Of a DNA stretch of 64,000 nucleotides, positions 1 through 13,474 are shown one piece after another. A model generated the notes under the pieces. It had not been told where the DNA came from. It was given only the letters and a program-made list of their open reading frames with translations, and did not search any database. Positions within the stretch are counted from its first letter, which is position 1. Every line of letters begins with the position of its first letter. This DNA is from Lucifuga dentata. Its lineage: Eukaryota > Chordata > Actinopteri > Ophidiiformes > Bythitidae. The position numbers and the translations under genes were made by a program. The stretch is from positions 164,177 through 228,176 of the forward strand of contig VXCM01000709.1 in NCBI GenBank assembly GCA_014773175.1, written 5' to 3'.

Positions 1-60
1 TTGTAGTTGCTAGGACACCTCTGTGTATTTTAAGACTTTTGTGAAATTCTGCAAGTTTAC

Positions 61-3000
61 CAGGCCTGTAGGGTTTCCGCTTTCTTTTCTTGCTATCCTC
101 TGTCTCATCTGCACCCCCTTTCAGAATGTCACAGTCAGCCATGCCATCAGTGCCTCCTTCTGCACCCATCTCTCTCTCGGGGCTCCCAGGGTTCTCTATC
201 TTGGGTTCACAGTCCATGGGCTCCCCACAGACTAGACACACACAATTGCATTGAAATCAGAGGAGTAAAACATTACCGTCCACACACAAATGAATGGGTC
301 ACCTGCCAACCATGCCAACCTTTTCCCTCCTCCCCTTCTCCTTCGACCTCCTTTAGATCCATTCCATCGGGACCTCCTTCACAACACAGGGTGCCAAGAC
401 GAGAGCGGCGCTGCCGTCTCTTGTGCAGGGGAGACATGGAGATGCTGCGCAGCAGGGACATACCCGTCTCAGTCAGCCACACACCCTCCAAACGGTAAAA
501 CTGGGGTTCTGNGCGCAGCAGGGACATACCCGTCTCAGTCAGCCACACACCCTCCAAACGGTAAAACTGGGGTTCTGTAAAGTGTATAATATTTGCAACT
601 CTCAGTGCCTTACATATCACAAACAACAAATAACCACACAGAATTTGGTTGTGATAGAAAATAAAGCAATACCACCAACCTGGCTCTTTGATTTTTATTG
701 AGGCCATTATGGCTGACTCCACTACTGTGAACGCAGGTACAGCAAGGCAAAAGAAATTCATGTTGTCAGTACGGACAATTATCCACGGAATATTTCTGAA
801 CCATTTTGCAAATTCTTCAACTTTAAACCAATATTTTATGACTCACCCACGGGTTTTGGAACATAAGGGGTGCAGGATGTACATGCAAAGCCCTCATCAG
901 AAGCTTGTTCCACCTCATCTTCTGTGTACAGACTCTCACACACAGCATGCACCCATCTACACAGAAACACATTGACACACACATTTATCATCATAATAAA
1001 TCACACTGCAAATCAAAGATGTTATGGAATAATTCATGACAAGAAATCTGCATGAATAATCCAGTTCCCACTAGCCTTCATTAGCTCTTTTGAGTAACCC
1101 TAGTTGCTATCTGGTGTGTGCGTGTGTGTGTCATTCTAATGAGCCATACCCACCTATCACAGTACTGGCACTGCAGCAGCAGCTCCTCCTCCATGAAGTT
1201 TTCTTTGCATACTGGACAGGTGACTAGGCTGGCACAGGGGCCACAGTGGATGTAGTTGTTCTGCCACTCACAGTGGAAACCCGGTGAGTTGGAACCACAC
1301 TGCACACAGCATACACACCTACGTAGAAGCAGTGAAGCACTCTTTCAATCTGTCAATCTTAACACAAGCACTATGAAGGATTTCAACATTAAAGCAGTTT
1401 TTTTGTTGCTACATAAGCAAGAGGCAGACACCTGGGTCTCTGAATAGCTACGAGCATTTTACATAACATGCAAATTTACATGGATTCATTTCCATATGGC
1501 CCCATTCAAATCTACAAAGCTGAACAAAGCAGCGAGTTCCTACTTTATTTTTTTTTTTTTTTACCATTTGCACTTCCAACCACCCTTAGGTACAGTGTGC
1601 AGAGGTGGGTCCAAGCAATAGGTGTGGTAGCTGATGTCACAGTCATCACACAGCAGGAGACGAGCGGGGTCTGAAGCCTTTCCACACACCTCGCACACAA
1701 TGCATTCCAAACACCGCCAGCCCTTACGGAGCATCGTCTTGGTGATCTACAAAAGGATGCATCCTTAATCTATCTAGATTTGTAAACTGTTATGAATCAA
1801 GAAAAAAATACCAGAAGAAACTCCGGTGCTTACTTTGCTGTTCACACAGTAAGGATGGTAACACTGGGCACACTGAGAGCAGGCCAACAACTGCCCTTCT
1901 ACACCCTTTCCAAAGCTCCCACACACAACACACATGTCCTAAGAGGAAAGAATGCAGGAAGAAACAAAAAAAAGGATAAAACAGAAAACAAAGATTCCAT
2001 TTGTGTTAGTTAAATGTGACAGCTGTGGTTCTTGCTGCAGCAAATGCCACAGGGGGCAATTGGAAATGTCAAACTACAGAGCTGTACCTGGAGCAAGACA
2101 AATTTATCGGTGTTTGAGAAGAGAACCACAGTATTCTGCATGGTGTCATCTTCTTCCTCATCTTCTTCCTTATTTACTCCAGTGTCTGCAGTCATACTTA
2201 GCTGTGGAAGAAGAGATAAAGTTACATAAATAAAGGAGCAAAAAGGTTATGACAACAATAATAGTGGCATTAGAAATAATTTAATGAGGATAAAACAATA
2301 TCTGAATGGCACAATAATGCTCACCAAGAAGGCATCAATGCAAGAGGCCATGGCTTTGAGGCGTGACCTCCCGCCACGACCCCTTCCTCCACCACCCCCT
2401 CGAGGTCGCCGTTTTCCAGGGAAGCTATTGCTCCGCCCCTAAAGGCAGAACAAATGTCATTTCATTGTTAGGTCATGTTACTGATAGAGATTAAAAGTGA
2501 CAATGCCGCATTAAATACAAAAAAAAAAAAGCCACCTTAAAGGTAATTTGTTGAAGCAGTTCTACTGATAGCAGCCTTCTTTTAAATATTTGACTTACCT
2601 GTTTGACCCGTGAGCGACCTGGGGATCCTCTACGCTTCACCTTTTCTCTGTCACTTTTGAAGGGTTCAAAGGGCAGCGAATCGTCAGTCTCAGTGACGAG
2701 GCCAAGCTCCATGGAGAGCTGAGGATCTGGCTCTCCTGGAGAGCCCATAAAGCCACTGCTGCTCTCATCTCCGTGGCTCATGTTGGACATATCATCCAGC
2801 AGCAGCTCTGGCTTAACCTCTGCATCTTGAGAGTCCTGCAGCTCTTGACTGATGTCCTCATTCTGTCCTTCTCCTTTTATTTGCTCATCATCATCTTCTT
2901 CCTCTTCCTCCTCCTCAGAGTGAGGTAGTAGCCTCCCCTCCATGTCTGCAGCAGAGAGTGCCTCCTGTGTATTTACTGCCAAAGTGGCCAGAGAAAGACA

Positions 3001-6000
3001 AAGAGCAGGAGATTCGGGGCCTGGGCCTGGAGTTCTTTCCTGCTCATCAGCCGTGGGCACAGGCTCCGTTTTGTCCAAAGAGGCAGGAAGAGCTTGTAAT
3101 TTTGGTGAAGCATGACTGAACAGTTCTGTGGCAGGCATAGTATCAGAGCTCGCCTTTAATAACTCAGGCGATGTTTCTTGTTCCACTGAGCCACTGGCCT
3201 CCTGTTTCCTCTCCTCCTCTAGGTTTTCAGGGCTGCGCTGAGACACCGGTGTTGGTTCTACCCTAGGATTTTTAGACTGAGAGCCTGCTATGGGGTCCTG
3301 GGAAAGGGTGTCTTGGGTCACCTGGCCAACTGCCTCTTCTGCCCTCTCTTCAATAACAGGTAGACAAGAGGCTCCCTGTTCTGTTGTTGCGCATTCTACA
3401 TTTGGGGTTACGGAATGCATGGTTATTAGTCTTATCATTCTTAAATGTATCATTAGATACAGCACACCATCATAAAATAATTAAATGCTGCTTTGTGTTC
3501 ATTTTTTAAAATATGTGTATTCTCTACAGTGTGTCCTGTATTTACCCGTAGACTCGAGTGGAGCTGTGAGCAACTCTGAAGTAGATTCTTCCGTCGTTAG
3601 CTGCAGATCACCCTTCACTGTTCTCTCCCCAACCTCTGTTGTCTCAACAACTGCAACATCCATCAGAAGTAGTGAGCTTACGCCAATGCATATGGTACAC
3701 AAACACATTCTCTTACTGAACAGAAAGTATGACTTGTAAAGCTTTGTCTTGTATTGTGCTCTGCCTCAGGCTTACCTAACTCCATGGGTGTCTCTTTGTC
3801 AGCCTTGGCGTCAGCCTGACCTATCAACACCTCCTCTAACGTAGCTCTCTGTCCTGGTGTCTCCTCTGATAAGTCCGTCTGCTCTGGGGTCACACTGTCT
3901 GCATCTGTTTGGACCGTCATCTCTACTAAATCCAACTGTCTTGCAGTCTCCTCAGATGCCTCTCTGGTTTGTATCTCTGATGTGTATGAATGAATAGCAG
4001 GCTGCTGTTGATCCTCCTTGCAGAGCAGGCAGATGTATTTGTTTTCTGGAGCTCCCCCTAGGAAAGCACACTCATTGTGCACACACCTGAAAAGAGATTT
4101 TCAGCATGGAATAATATATAAAGATGAGATCGACAAGCTTCCAGGTACAATCTCTGATGAAAGCTATTGTGATGGAGTGTTAAACTGACCTGTGGCACAA
4201 GCTGCAGCAATGCTGAGCGACAGATGAGTTGACAGCTTTGCTGCACACACCACACAGAGAGCTGCGATGATGCTGACAGCCCTCACACACAGCATAGTTG
4301 TCAAACCACTGGGCTGAGCCTGGTAGCACCAGTCCACGGACACCACACTCCATACACACGCGACACCTCTGGCAATACAGATGATGAGTATAAACAAGGC
4401 ATACCAAATATCAAACAAGCACATAGACAAAACTCGCTTTCAAATTCAACACATAAAAACTTTGTTTTCACTGGAAGACTCGGCAAACAGTAAACAATTA
4501 GATCAATTAAACAGATTTTTCATAAAATGTCAATTTTACAGAAGTTCTTTGTACAGAGGTAAATATGCAAAAATGATTTTTTACTCTGCATTTCCAAGGG
4601 TCAGAGGGAACAGAGTCCATAGCCGGCTGGAGACAGAAGGTGTGGTACCCCTTATCACAAGCATCACATACTAACATCTTAGAGTCTTCTCCTGGTTGTC
4701 TGGGAAAATAAAGAATGACAATATTACTCTTAGAAATGGGAACCAAAACTCACCTTAAGTAAGATTTTAAAAAAAAATAATAAAGGTAAATATGCAACAC
4801 TTTAAGCACTGCATTCAGTACGGTGAATGAATAGGGTGCAATATGAGATCCCAAGGGTGAACTCACCTGCAAGTCTGACACACTTTACACTCTGGGCACT
4901 GCCATCCTGCCCGCTTGATGGGTGTGGCACCAATCTCCAGACAGGCTGCATGGTAATGCTGGCCACAACCCGTACAAAACAACAAATCTATCAGCTCCCC
5001 CACCGAGTCACATACTGCACACCAAGCCTCCTCACGTGCTGCGTGAAAAACAAAGAACGTAGAGCTATATAAATAAATACATTTATATAATTCAGTTAAC
5101 AACTTTTTTTTTTTTTTAAGATAACATTATTTCATTTTTAGTTGCCAAATGCCAACACCTTTTTTTCAACATTAAAGTCAACTGGGCAGTCAGGAGTGTC
5201 ATCAAAGTTAAATTTTACATTTTTAGAAAACATAGCATGGTATTTGGCTGAATTTTTTTACCTTAAATTTTAAACACGTAAGCAGCTAACATTTTATGAC
5301 AACAACCATAATAAATATCCACAGCAAAACAACTGCTAACCCCTGATCTAACCATACTGGCTTGATTGTGATATTAATCATATCAAGTCAATATGGAGCA
5401 CACTGGCAGAATGACATTCCAAAAATGATTTCCACACACAAGTGTTTTTTTCTTCTTTTTAACCAAATTACCAAAAAACATTTAGTTAATGCTGTGCTAC
5501 CTCCACAAGAAAAAGCATGCCCATGCCACAAATAATAATATTATACTTCTGATGAAGATGTCAAGTTTTCTTACCCAACTCCTCTGCCTTATCTATGTGC
5601 TCTGGACAGAGGAGAGCTAACTGCTTCATGGACTGGAAGGATCCACTGGCAGCTGAGCAGGGAAAGTGATAGAACCGTGAGCAGCCCTCAGCGTGGCATC
5701 GAATGGTTGCACCCAGTCTTTTGCAGTATTCGCAAAGCTGAAAGGAACAAACGGTGATGGTTTTGTGAAGGAATCCTTTTATTACTTCCTGCATGCCCAG
5801 TAACACCACCTATGGACAGTGGACCTACCCGCTGCGTCCCTGAGATAACGGCCTTATCCACGTTCTCCAGCTCCTCATTCTCCGTCTGATTCACTCCCTC
5901 TGACCACACCGCACACCAGTGATGAACCCAACAACCTCCTAAGCATGACAGAGCTCCAGTATTAATATAATTTCCAACCAAACTGCATGAATTCTCACTT

Positions 6001-7032
6001 CATTCATCTGATGCATTTCTACTTGATGGAAGTTACACGATGATGAATTTCTAAAACTGCTAACCCTTTGTACACTAAAACTAAAACATAGTGATATAAT
6101 ATTTGGAGTCTAACCTGAGTCATCAAAGAGCGCTGCCAGACAGGAGGAGTCGGAAAATCCAATGGAAGACAGGTCATCATTCCCAGGCTGTGGCAGTGGG
6201 GAAGCTGATGGCTTGAGGGTTGGCCGCTCGGAAGATGGCCCAAAGTGTCGGAGTTCCCGTTGTCCATGCAGGCTGCGCTCCACACAGTTACAGAGAGCAC
6301 AGGCTCGAATGCTCTCTCTGCAAGGTCCCAAACAAAATTGTTAAAATACAAGCAAGGACTTGGTATTTTGATGTTCACAATAATAAGCATCCTCAGTGGA
6401 GAAAAACCAGTGTCTCAGTAGCAGCCTTTGTAATCTGAATGAGGAACTTACGTAGATGTGCTGGAAACACACGCTGCAGTAGCATCAGTCACATCCTCTG
6501 CAGCAGGAAGGGCTTTGGACTCCCCCTCAGAAGAGACAGGCTGCTTTGCAGGAGCACTGTCATCAGCTGGATAATTGGGAAGTTTAAAAAAGCCATTAAA
6601 AACACATTAAAAAAACAAAAGGAAATAAATTGTTGTCACCAAAATCCTTTTTCAAAGTCCATTTTTTGCCATTGATAAGTAACACTACCCACCTAATTCA
6701 CAGTGCCTTTTGTTCTAATTATTTTATTGTAATATCTTGCCCTTTTAACCTCCCTGAGTACCAAGTGGCTTCAAATTAACATGTCCTTTTTTAGTGTTTC
6801 TCCATGCCAATACTTTCCTGCAAATCTGTGTTATGGGAAAACACAGTATCTGCTTTTAATATAAGCTATTCATTTCATAGAAACTTCTTTTATATTTTAG
6901 GGCAGGCAGGCTAGTGAAAAGATGATATCCAAAATGGATGAACTTGGGACATGAGGGAAATTCAAACAGTACCCTTAAATTACCTGTTGGTTCAGAGTCA
7001 TTCTCTTCGCAGTTCGATTTCTGCTCGTCCAT
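61..7032 (-). CDS. kmt2d: Histone-lysine N-methyltransferase 2D, N-terminal part (20 coding exons, gene runs off left edge)
   Basis: Nuclear H3K4 mono-methyltransferase of the COMPASS-like complex acting at enhancers. Coding exons, in transcript order: 7032-6984, 6566-6452, 6317-6115, 5938-5829, 5737-5575, 5038-4867, 4699-4585, 4368-4190, 4086-3776, 3650-3546, 3395-2599, 2438-2325, 2201-2088, 1938-1834, 1746-1565, 1318-1154, 956-847, 724-680, 574-320, 231-61. All junctions have GT-AG ends and matching phase. About 1171 residues are present. The start reads MDEQKSNCEENDSEP. An extended PHD region covers residues 56-213, then further PHD fingers to about 400. An acidic, Ser/Pro-rich linker follows, with the motif DDTMQNTVVLFSNTDKFVL, then the second PHD cluster from about residue 850 (DMCVVCGSFGKG) to 1036, and GVWLTETGM and KKRKRKPYRPG. 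The FYRN/FYRC and SET parts are outside the window. kmt2d rather than kmt2c is based on these motifs and on the dhh neighbour. Exon 574-320 carries an assembly duplication. Confidence 0.95.
320..574 (-). other. kmt2d: kmt2d exon with a duplicated 65-base block around a single N
   Basis: This exon reads FYRLEGVWLTETGMSLLR, then an undetermined residue, then the same block again before continuing with SISMSPLHKRRQRRSR. The 65 bases at 447-511 are repeated at 513-577 with N at 512 between them. The insertion is 66 bases, so the frame survives, but 22 residues are counted twice. The second copy also repeats the intron AG acceptor, as expected for overlapping contig ends and not for a real exon duplication. 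Collapsing the copies leaves 189 bases in phase 1-1, matching the human exon layout. The donor is taken at 319-318; another GT lies a few codons downstream. Confidence 0.85.
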
Positions 7033-7066
7033 CCCCTGTACTGATTTTGACCTCCTTGGCAGAGAT
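6984..7066 (-). other. kmt2d: kmt2d exon carrying the start codon and part of the 5' UTR
   Basis: On the minus strand an AG acceptor preceded by a long pyrimidine tract opens at 7066. The ATG is at 7032-7030 and the donor GTAATT follows 6984. The 34 bases upstream of the ATG are therefore untranslated. The poly-A/T run with N at 7101 is the acceptor's pyrimidine tract. Confidence 0.7.
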
Positions 7067-9287
7067 CTGTCCCATAAAAGAATAAAAAAAAAAAAAAAAA
7101 NAAAAAAAAAAAAAAAAAACAACTACTTTGTGAATGTTAATTAGATAAACAATAGTTTTACAAAATCATTGAGAGCATGCAAACATCTGTGGAATTTGAT
7201 CACTCTAGCTATGTAATCAACATCAGCACCTTTACCAGTGTGCCAACGATTGTGCAGAGTAGATCTGAATTCAAGAAAGACTGATATAAAATACAAAGAG
7301 ATAAGATTCCCATCAAAAATGAACAGCAAACTGTTATGTTCCACTTACTGAATCCACTTACTGAAATAGGAAGTGGCATTGTTCATTAAGCAAATATGTT
7401 TATCTCCATGGTAGAGGAATCCCCTTAATCTAACATTTTTTGGAATACAAAACTACATATTTGCCTCCCTGCCTATCAAAAAAAAAATTATTTTGCATAG
7501 ACAATGATATGCAATCTACCGAATGCACCCAATTAAATATGGCCGTTAAAACACGACTAATCTATCCAACGCTCGTACTAATGCAAACGAGCTTGCTCGC
7601 AAACTCATTAAATAACGCGAGGAGACACATCGATCAGACAACGAATTAACAATTCAAGTTCTTCTTTACCCAGCAATGCATAATCCAAACTGACTTAACT
7701 ACTGAGTGGAGAGCGCAAAATATTAAAGATTAAATGTTGTTTTCCTAAATAAAACAACCATAAAACGGGATACACAAAGAGAACACAACTTCCGTATATA
7801 GAACTTCCTGTTGCAGCAGTGCCCCTTTCGTGCTGAACCTTTGTCGATCACATCATAGTTCCGCTAGAAGAGATGCCATTGACAAAATACTGTAAAACAA
7901 AACAATGCAGGACACGGTCGGGTCACCATTTTTGTCCAAACAACTAGAAATCAGACAACCAACAGAAACGTTTTTGGGTTTTTTTTATTGTATACATCTA
8001 AACCAGCTCTGATTACTCAATGACAATAAAACTAACCCTCGCTTTACATTTATGATCCAACTGAGATCGCATAGCGCTTTATCAATTTCAAACTAAAAAT
8101 GGTGCCATCATTGCCAAGAAAATCATCCCATCAGCTATCACAGACAGACACATTTCATCTCCATTCTCAACGAAGCAGCTGGAAGCAGATTCGAATCGGA
8201 GGGTGGGTTCGCTTTTCTGCTCGGTTTGTAATACCGACCGATGAAAAAAAGATCACTAACTAGACCAAAATATGATGGAGAACGCAAAAGTGACAGACAG
8301 ATATGTACATTGTCAAAATTATATAAGAGCGTAGTCAGTACAGATCAGCCTGTCATTTCTATTTAAAACTCCTACACTGAAATTGAAGATATATGTACTT
8401 TTTAACCTACACATCACACAGCATAAGTCTATCGTAGACGTACACGCGACTTATAGCCAAGAGCATTAATAACATTTAGTGTCTCGTTAAAAGCAGATCA
8501 CAGTATGATGAGGCTTTGTAACAAACATATGTGGCAGCAACAACATTGCACACATACGCTTTATGAATAAATAAATGAAGACCCGAAGACCTACCTACGA
8601 TGACTATACCATAACGAAGATATCAAATAAGACTTTTTATTTTTTATAAAATGAAGTTGTCAATGTCCGGAGAACACACGATGACATGACGGCTTAACGT
8701 TGACGTCCTAACGTCTTGGCTAAGTTAACCTCAAAGTGTTACAAATTAACATTAACCGTAGCCGTAGTGGTTTTTATTGTAGAGGGGTTAACCAACGGAA
8801 GCCATTTATTAACTGCTAAAGTTACACGGTAAAAGTAAATTAGATGTTATAACTAAATATATTGCATGCTAAGCGCATTTTTCTCAGTGTAAACACCGAC
8901 TTCAAAGGGTTGGTTCTGTTCCAGTAAATAGCCCCGTCCATGTCACTGGCGACAAGCTGAAATAGAAAAGCTAACAACTAGCTACCAATGGTGACGTTAT
9001 AGCAGCAAAGTGTCCTGAACTGCTACAACTAACAAAGTATATCCAATCATATACACTGGCACATACATCTCTAAAATGTTACCCGACTATGCTCTGGAAC
9101 ATAACTTGGCACCCACAAACGTATTGTATCTACAATTAGCAACCTGGTAACTTCGCTTTTTCTCCAGCAAGTAGACAACCCCAATTGGGAGATGCTAACA
9201 GCTACAAGCTAACATTACCCGGTCTAAGGTCAGGGTGGGTATGTGTTTAATTGTAAGTTCAAAGAAGCAATAATAAAAGCGGCTCAC
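7067..9287 (-). other. Inferred first intron of kmt2d
   Basis: This is AT-rich sequence between the inferred 5' UTR exon and the start-codon exon. It has a poly-A run broken by N at 7101. I see no recognisable coding exon, and the short reading frames here match nothing I know. Confidence 0.45.
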
Positions 9288-9400
9288 CTTACAAAAACAA
9301 TGTAGTCTCTTCATAAATCAGCACAATCCAAACAGCCACACAGCTTCCCAAAATGCTGATGGTCGCTTCATTTTATGTACCGGACTAACGCTGCGGCTAG
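9288..9400 (-). other. kmt2d: Probable non-coding first exon of kmt2d (right boundary approximate)
   Basis: On the minus strand a strong donor (TTGTAAG followed by GTGAGC) ends an exon at 9288. It sits next to the CpG-rich block at 9.37-9.7 kb, and the only acceptor for it is the start-codon exon at 7066, leaving a 2.2 kb first intron. No ATG in it continues into the kmt2d frame. The transcription start was not located; the exon is inferred from the splice site and position only. Confidence 0.4.
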
Positions 9401-9720
9401 CCGGCTGGAGGGAGAGTGGGGGAAGTGCACGTCGGCGGAAGGCAGGCTGTGCAGTGCTCCTAGCTACTTCTTCAACTCGATGTATAATGCGATGTTAGCT
9501 AGCAGCAACGTATGCGTATCGCCGAGTGGTCAAATACTGTCAGAGACTAGTAAGCACCGAGACGAGTCTTCAGCCAGAATGAAAGGGGTTTCTCAGCCTC
9601 ATGTAGCGACTGTGAAAATCTACCAAGCTCACTGGTTCCCTGCTTCTGAAATTAGCTCCAATGCTAACAATCTAACGCTGACTAGCTTCAGCTCTATTCT
9701 GGAATCTCGCCCGTGAGGTC
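9360..9720. promoter_or_regulatory. CpG-rich block, candidate kmt2d promoter
   Basis: Against AT-rich surroundings this block has many CG dinucleotides (for example CGGACTAACGCTGCGGC from about 9381, then GCACGTCGGCGGAAGG). It lies directly upstream of the inferred kmt2d first exon on the minus strand. A 113-codon frame on the plus strand crosses it but resembles no known protein. The promoter call rests on base composition and position only. Confidence 0.4.
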
Positions 9721-12700
9721 CATAAAGCTAAGTGCAAGTTTGCACAAAATAGTGCATCTGAAAATTACATTCAAAACTTAGCTGACACTCCAGTAAACTA
9801 TTTTCCCCGAAGTTTCAGGCGATTACTGACACCCACCGACCTAAATTTGCAGCTCAACTTTACATAGGTACCCTTGTAGGGTCACTAGCATTGCTTCACG
9901 TCGCTGAACTGCGTTGCGTCTGCACAAGAGTGCGTTCCGCCGAGCGGATAGCCGCTGCTAGTAATGCTAGCTAATAACAACTACGTCAAATATTAATTCA
10001 TGCAAACGGTTGCTGCAAAAACAGTGTTACATTGCTAGATAACTGTGAATTCTGTTAAAGCTATCCAAAGATCAAACGTTATGACGAACTACATGTAGTG
10101 TATGACGTTAATGGTTTTAATACACGGTTAAGTATTTTAATTAAGGGCTAGGAGGGCTGAAATATGGTGGATTTTAGATATTAGATCATTAGATTTTCGG
10201 ATCCAGGGAAGCCATTTTTCATTAGATTGTTGTGATAGTTGGATCAAAGCTACTGTAGCGTGCACGCTGAAGAGTGCAGCTATTGTGATATCTGATCAGC
10301 AGTGAGCTGGTTAAGTTTTCGGTACGTTTCTTGGTATAAATTTGTTATGTAGGAAATGTATCTAACACATTTAAATATTACCGGGAACGACTGATGTTTT
10401 TAATCGATGTCTTAAATTTGCTCAGACCTGTATACCCGGGAAGCTAGGTGGTACATGTGTTCATTTTTATGAGCAGGATAGAAAGAAACAATGCAACTAC
10501 AAACTCTGTAAAACATTAAGCCACATTTCGCTGACACCTACCATTTCAGTCCTCCCCACCTCAGACATTTCACGTCCCTAACATAACATGTTAAATCAAC
10601 TGACTATTCACTGGATGGCTTTTCCCATTTTGATTCTAGCTAAATGGATTTTGGAATTCAAGTTCAAACTGGCCGTCAAGTGTAAAGTAAATACAATGTC
10701 AACAGTGCAGAGAACCTATCTAGGATCCACAGTGGCATCATTCAAAGGGAGACCCAATAGGTTCAACTAAGTTTTTCTGTGGACTGGTCCATTGTTTTAA
10801 TGAGGGGAACATCTACTACTGAGTGGCTTGCTGAAATATAAGCAAAATAAATTAACCATAAAACTTGAATCAGAATCATTAGTTGTTATTTGCAGTAGAT
10901 AAAGGCAGAAATTCACTGTCAAAAATATGCTTTCAAAGCAGTTTTACAAAAAGCGTGTAACAGCCCAAAACAAATTTTGATGGAAAAATTAAAGTTATGT
11001 AGACACTAGAGCTTAGCCCTTGACCTTTGGAAATCTTAGTTCCAGTCAAATATTTTTTCACACCTCCCTGCCCATATGATCATGTCGTGGGTCACAACTG
11101 CTTGAGACAGAGAAGCATTGGAATAATAGTGAAAAATAACAATGTTAAACTGGGTAACAACGTTTGTCCCATGGCCACAGGTTTAATTCACATCAGCTCC
11201 TGCCATGTCCTTGAGCAAAACACTGTAATGTTACAGGTATACTTCCTTTGGCTATAAGTCAAGTATGATGAGTATAGAGAAGATCATCTGCTAGATGTTA
11301 TGAATGTAATTGTAATGTCAGCAATTTAAGAATGCCCGGCAGCTCATTTCTGACAATGTGTGCTCTTGAACCACTGAACAGGCAACTGCTCCAGTGGATT
11401 GATCTGCAGCTGACCCTGCACTGTGACATTCCTGTGGGGCGCATATTGTGTACATTGGGGCCTTCATACTACTTATGTATGTGTCAGGGCTAAAATGAGA
11501 TTATTAAGGAAAAGTGTTTCAAGATTTACTCAGTTTTTGTTGAAAATGTCAGAGAGGTGTTGATTTAGCTCTGGTTCTCTTGTTAATGGTGGTGTTATGT
11601 TGGGTTGCATTTTATTGTGAGTTTAATGTTTTGTATATTCTCCTTTACATACTGTATAAGAGAGGAACAATTCCGCTTGTATCTCATTTAAGTAGCCTAT
11701 TGTTGTTGTTCAAGCCTGATGATTCTGGCCATTATTGAGAACACCCTTTTATGTATGTACAGTACAAGAATGATTTGGTCAGATTATGAGTAAGGTTAAA
11801 TGACGGCTGTGTAGGTTTTCATTTTGAGAATAGGTTATTACTGGTTCCCCTGCTGGGATTAGTTAACACCTCATTCAGCTTTAGAAAGATTGGATTAGAT
11901 TTTGGGGGGCTGAGACTCTTTGGAAAACAGCAACTGATTGGCCAGTGGATGTAAATAGAGGGTGGTATTAGTTCACCAGGCTTCTCCTATTGGCCAGTGC
12001 ATAGAGAGAGTGCTTTCCCATCTGCCTCCTGTATCTCAAGGATAATCCCCTAGAATACCACCACATATGTTAACAACAGAATATCAAATGGAAGAAGAGG
12101 ATATAATTTGGGTCCCAAATCTGAAATTTGTTATAGGTAATACTTCCTCAAGCACTTACAAAAATGTTGGCTACACTTACATGACACAGTTTGGTCTGTT
12201 TGTGGTTTATTTAATATACTAAAGTACAGTACAGTGCATGAGTTTGATAACATAGTGTAGAGCAATCCATTCAAATGTCTGAAGAATCAGTGCCAGAAGA
12301 TATAGATATCAGTAAACTAAATTTTTACACACATTGAGATCTGATAAATTACAGTTTATTATATAGGATAGCTGGGTTATGGTTATGCACGAAGAAGAAA
12401 TTAAGCACATGGTATGACATTCAAAGGCATAATGTCAATTCCTCCACAAGGGGGGTGTATAACCCTACTTGTCCTGAATATACTGTAGCTTTGAACTTTT
12501 TTTTACTGAAACTTTTCAAATTGAAATGAAATGAAATGATTACATTGTGAAAAAATAACCTAGTACACTGCTGCTGGAGAATTATTTTACAAATATATAT
12601 AGAAGGTACAAGTCAGGACTATATATGGAATATATAAAAAGCAGTGCAGTGCACCGCCAACAGATTGTAATGACCTAAGTAGTTAATGAATATTAATACA

Positions 12701-13474
12701 TCTTGTATCTTCCAGCATTCTGTGAAACCTGCCAATGCCCCTGAAGTATCCAAGTGATAAACACTGTGACTTAGATAAACTCAAGGTGGCACACTATGGA
12801 AATATTAAATACACTGGGATTTTCATTAACCCACCAGCCTGTTAGACTTGATTTCCACAGAGGGCTTCAATAGTCTAACAAACATAATGCTCATTTATGA
12901 GCCTTAGAATTTGTATTTTGTATATATCTCAAGTTTCCCATGCAAAGACACTCATTTTTGCTAATCAAACAAAATATATATTAGTTTAATAGGCAAGCTG
13001 TTTTCATAGTTGAAGAAAAAGTAGATTGTTGCTCAGTAAATTGACATTTTAATGTTACATTATATGAGAACAAGCATGGACATACAGTACATGTAGTGTA
13101 ATTATTATTTTTTTTAAAAATGAAAGATTTATATATTATGATTCAAAAAAGTACAAAAATAAAGATTCTATTGTTGTGGGGAAAACTTCTTCCTATCACA
13201 TTAGAATAAGAGATTTATATATATTACTGAAACATTTTAAATAATAATGTACAAATAAACTATGATGCAATCATAATAGGCACCATCTTTACATATGCCT
13301 CTTCAATCTGTATCAATCAATTCAGTCAATTTTGAAATGTTATACAGTAGGTACAATGCCAGTAGATTACAATGCAAGTAACAGTGGAATGAAAAGAAAG
13401 AAGTACATTAAATTTATTGAAGGAAAAAAAATTGAAAGCATGAGTGTAAATATTTTTAAGTTGTACATCTGTTT
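9721..13474. other. Intergenic, kmt2d 5' side to dhh 3' end
   Basis: AT-rich sequence with no supported exon. A minus-strand AATAAA at 13418-13413, 57 bases past the dhh stop, is a possible dhh poly(A) signal; other AT-rich candidates follow to about 13.1 kb. Human carries RHEBL1 between these two genes; I see no trace of it here. Confidence 0.5.

Noticed and set aside
447..577. True internal repeat of kmt2d residues
   Set aside because: The repeat includes the intron acceptor, spans a single N and matches the overlap pattern seen elsewhere in non-coding DNA.
7080..7130. Poly-Phe frame around N7101
   Set aside because: Translation of an A/T homopolymer; it is an intron pyrimidine tract.
9375..9716. 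113-codon plus-strand frame in the CpG-rich block
   Set aside because: No similarity to any family I know, no Kozak or splice support, and it overlaps the kmt2d promoter region.
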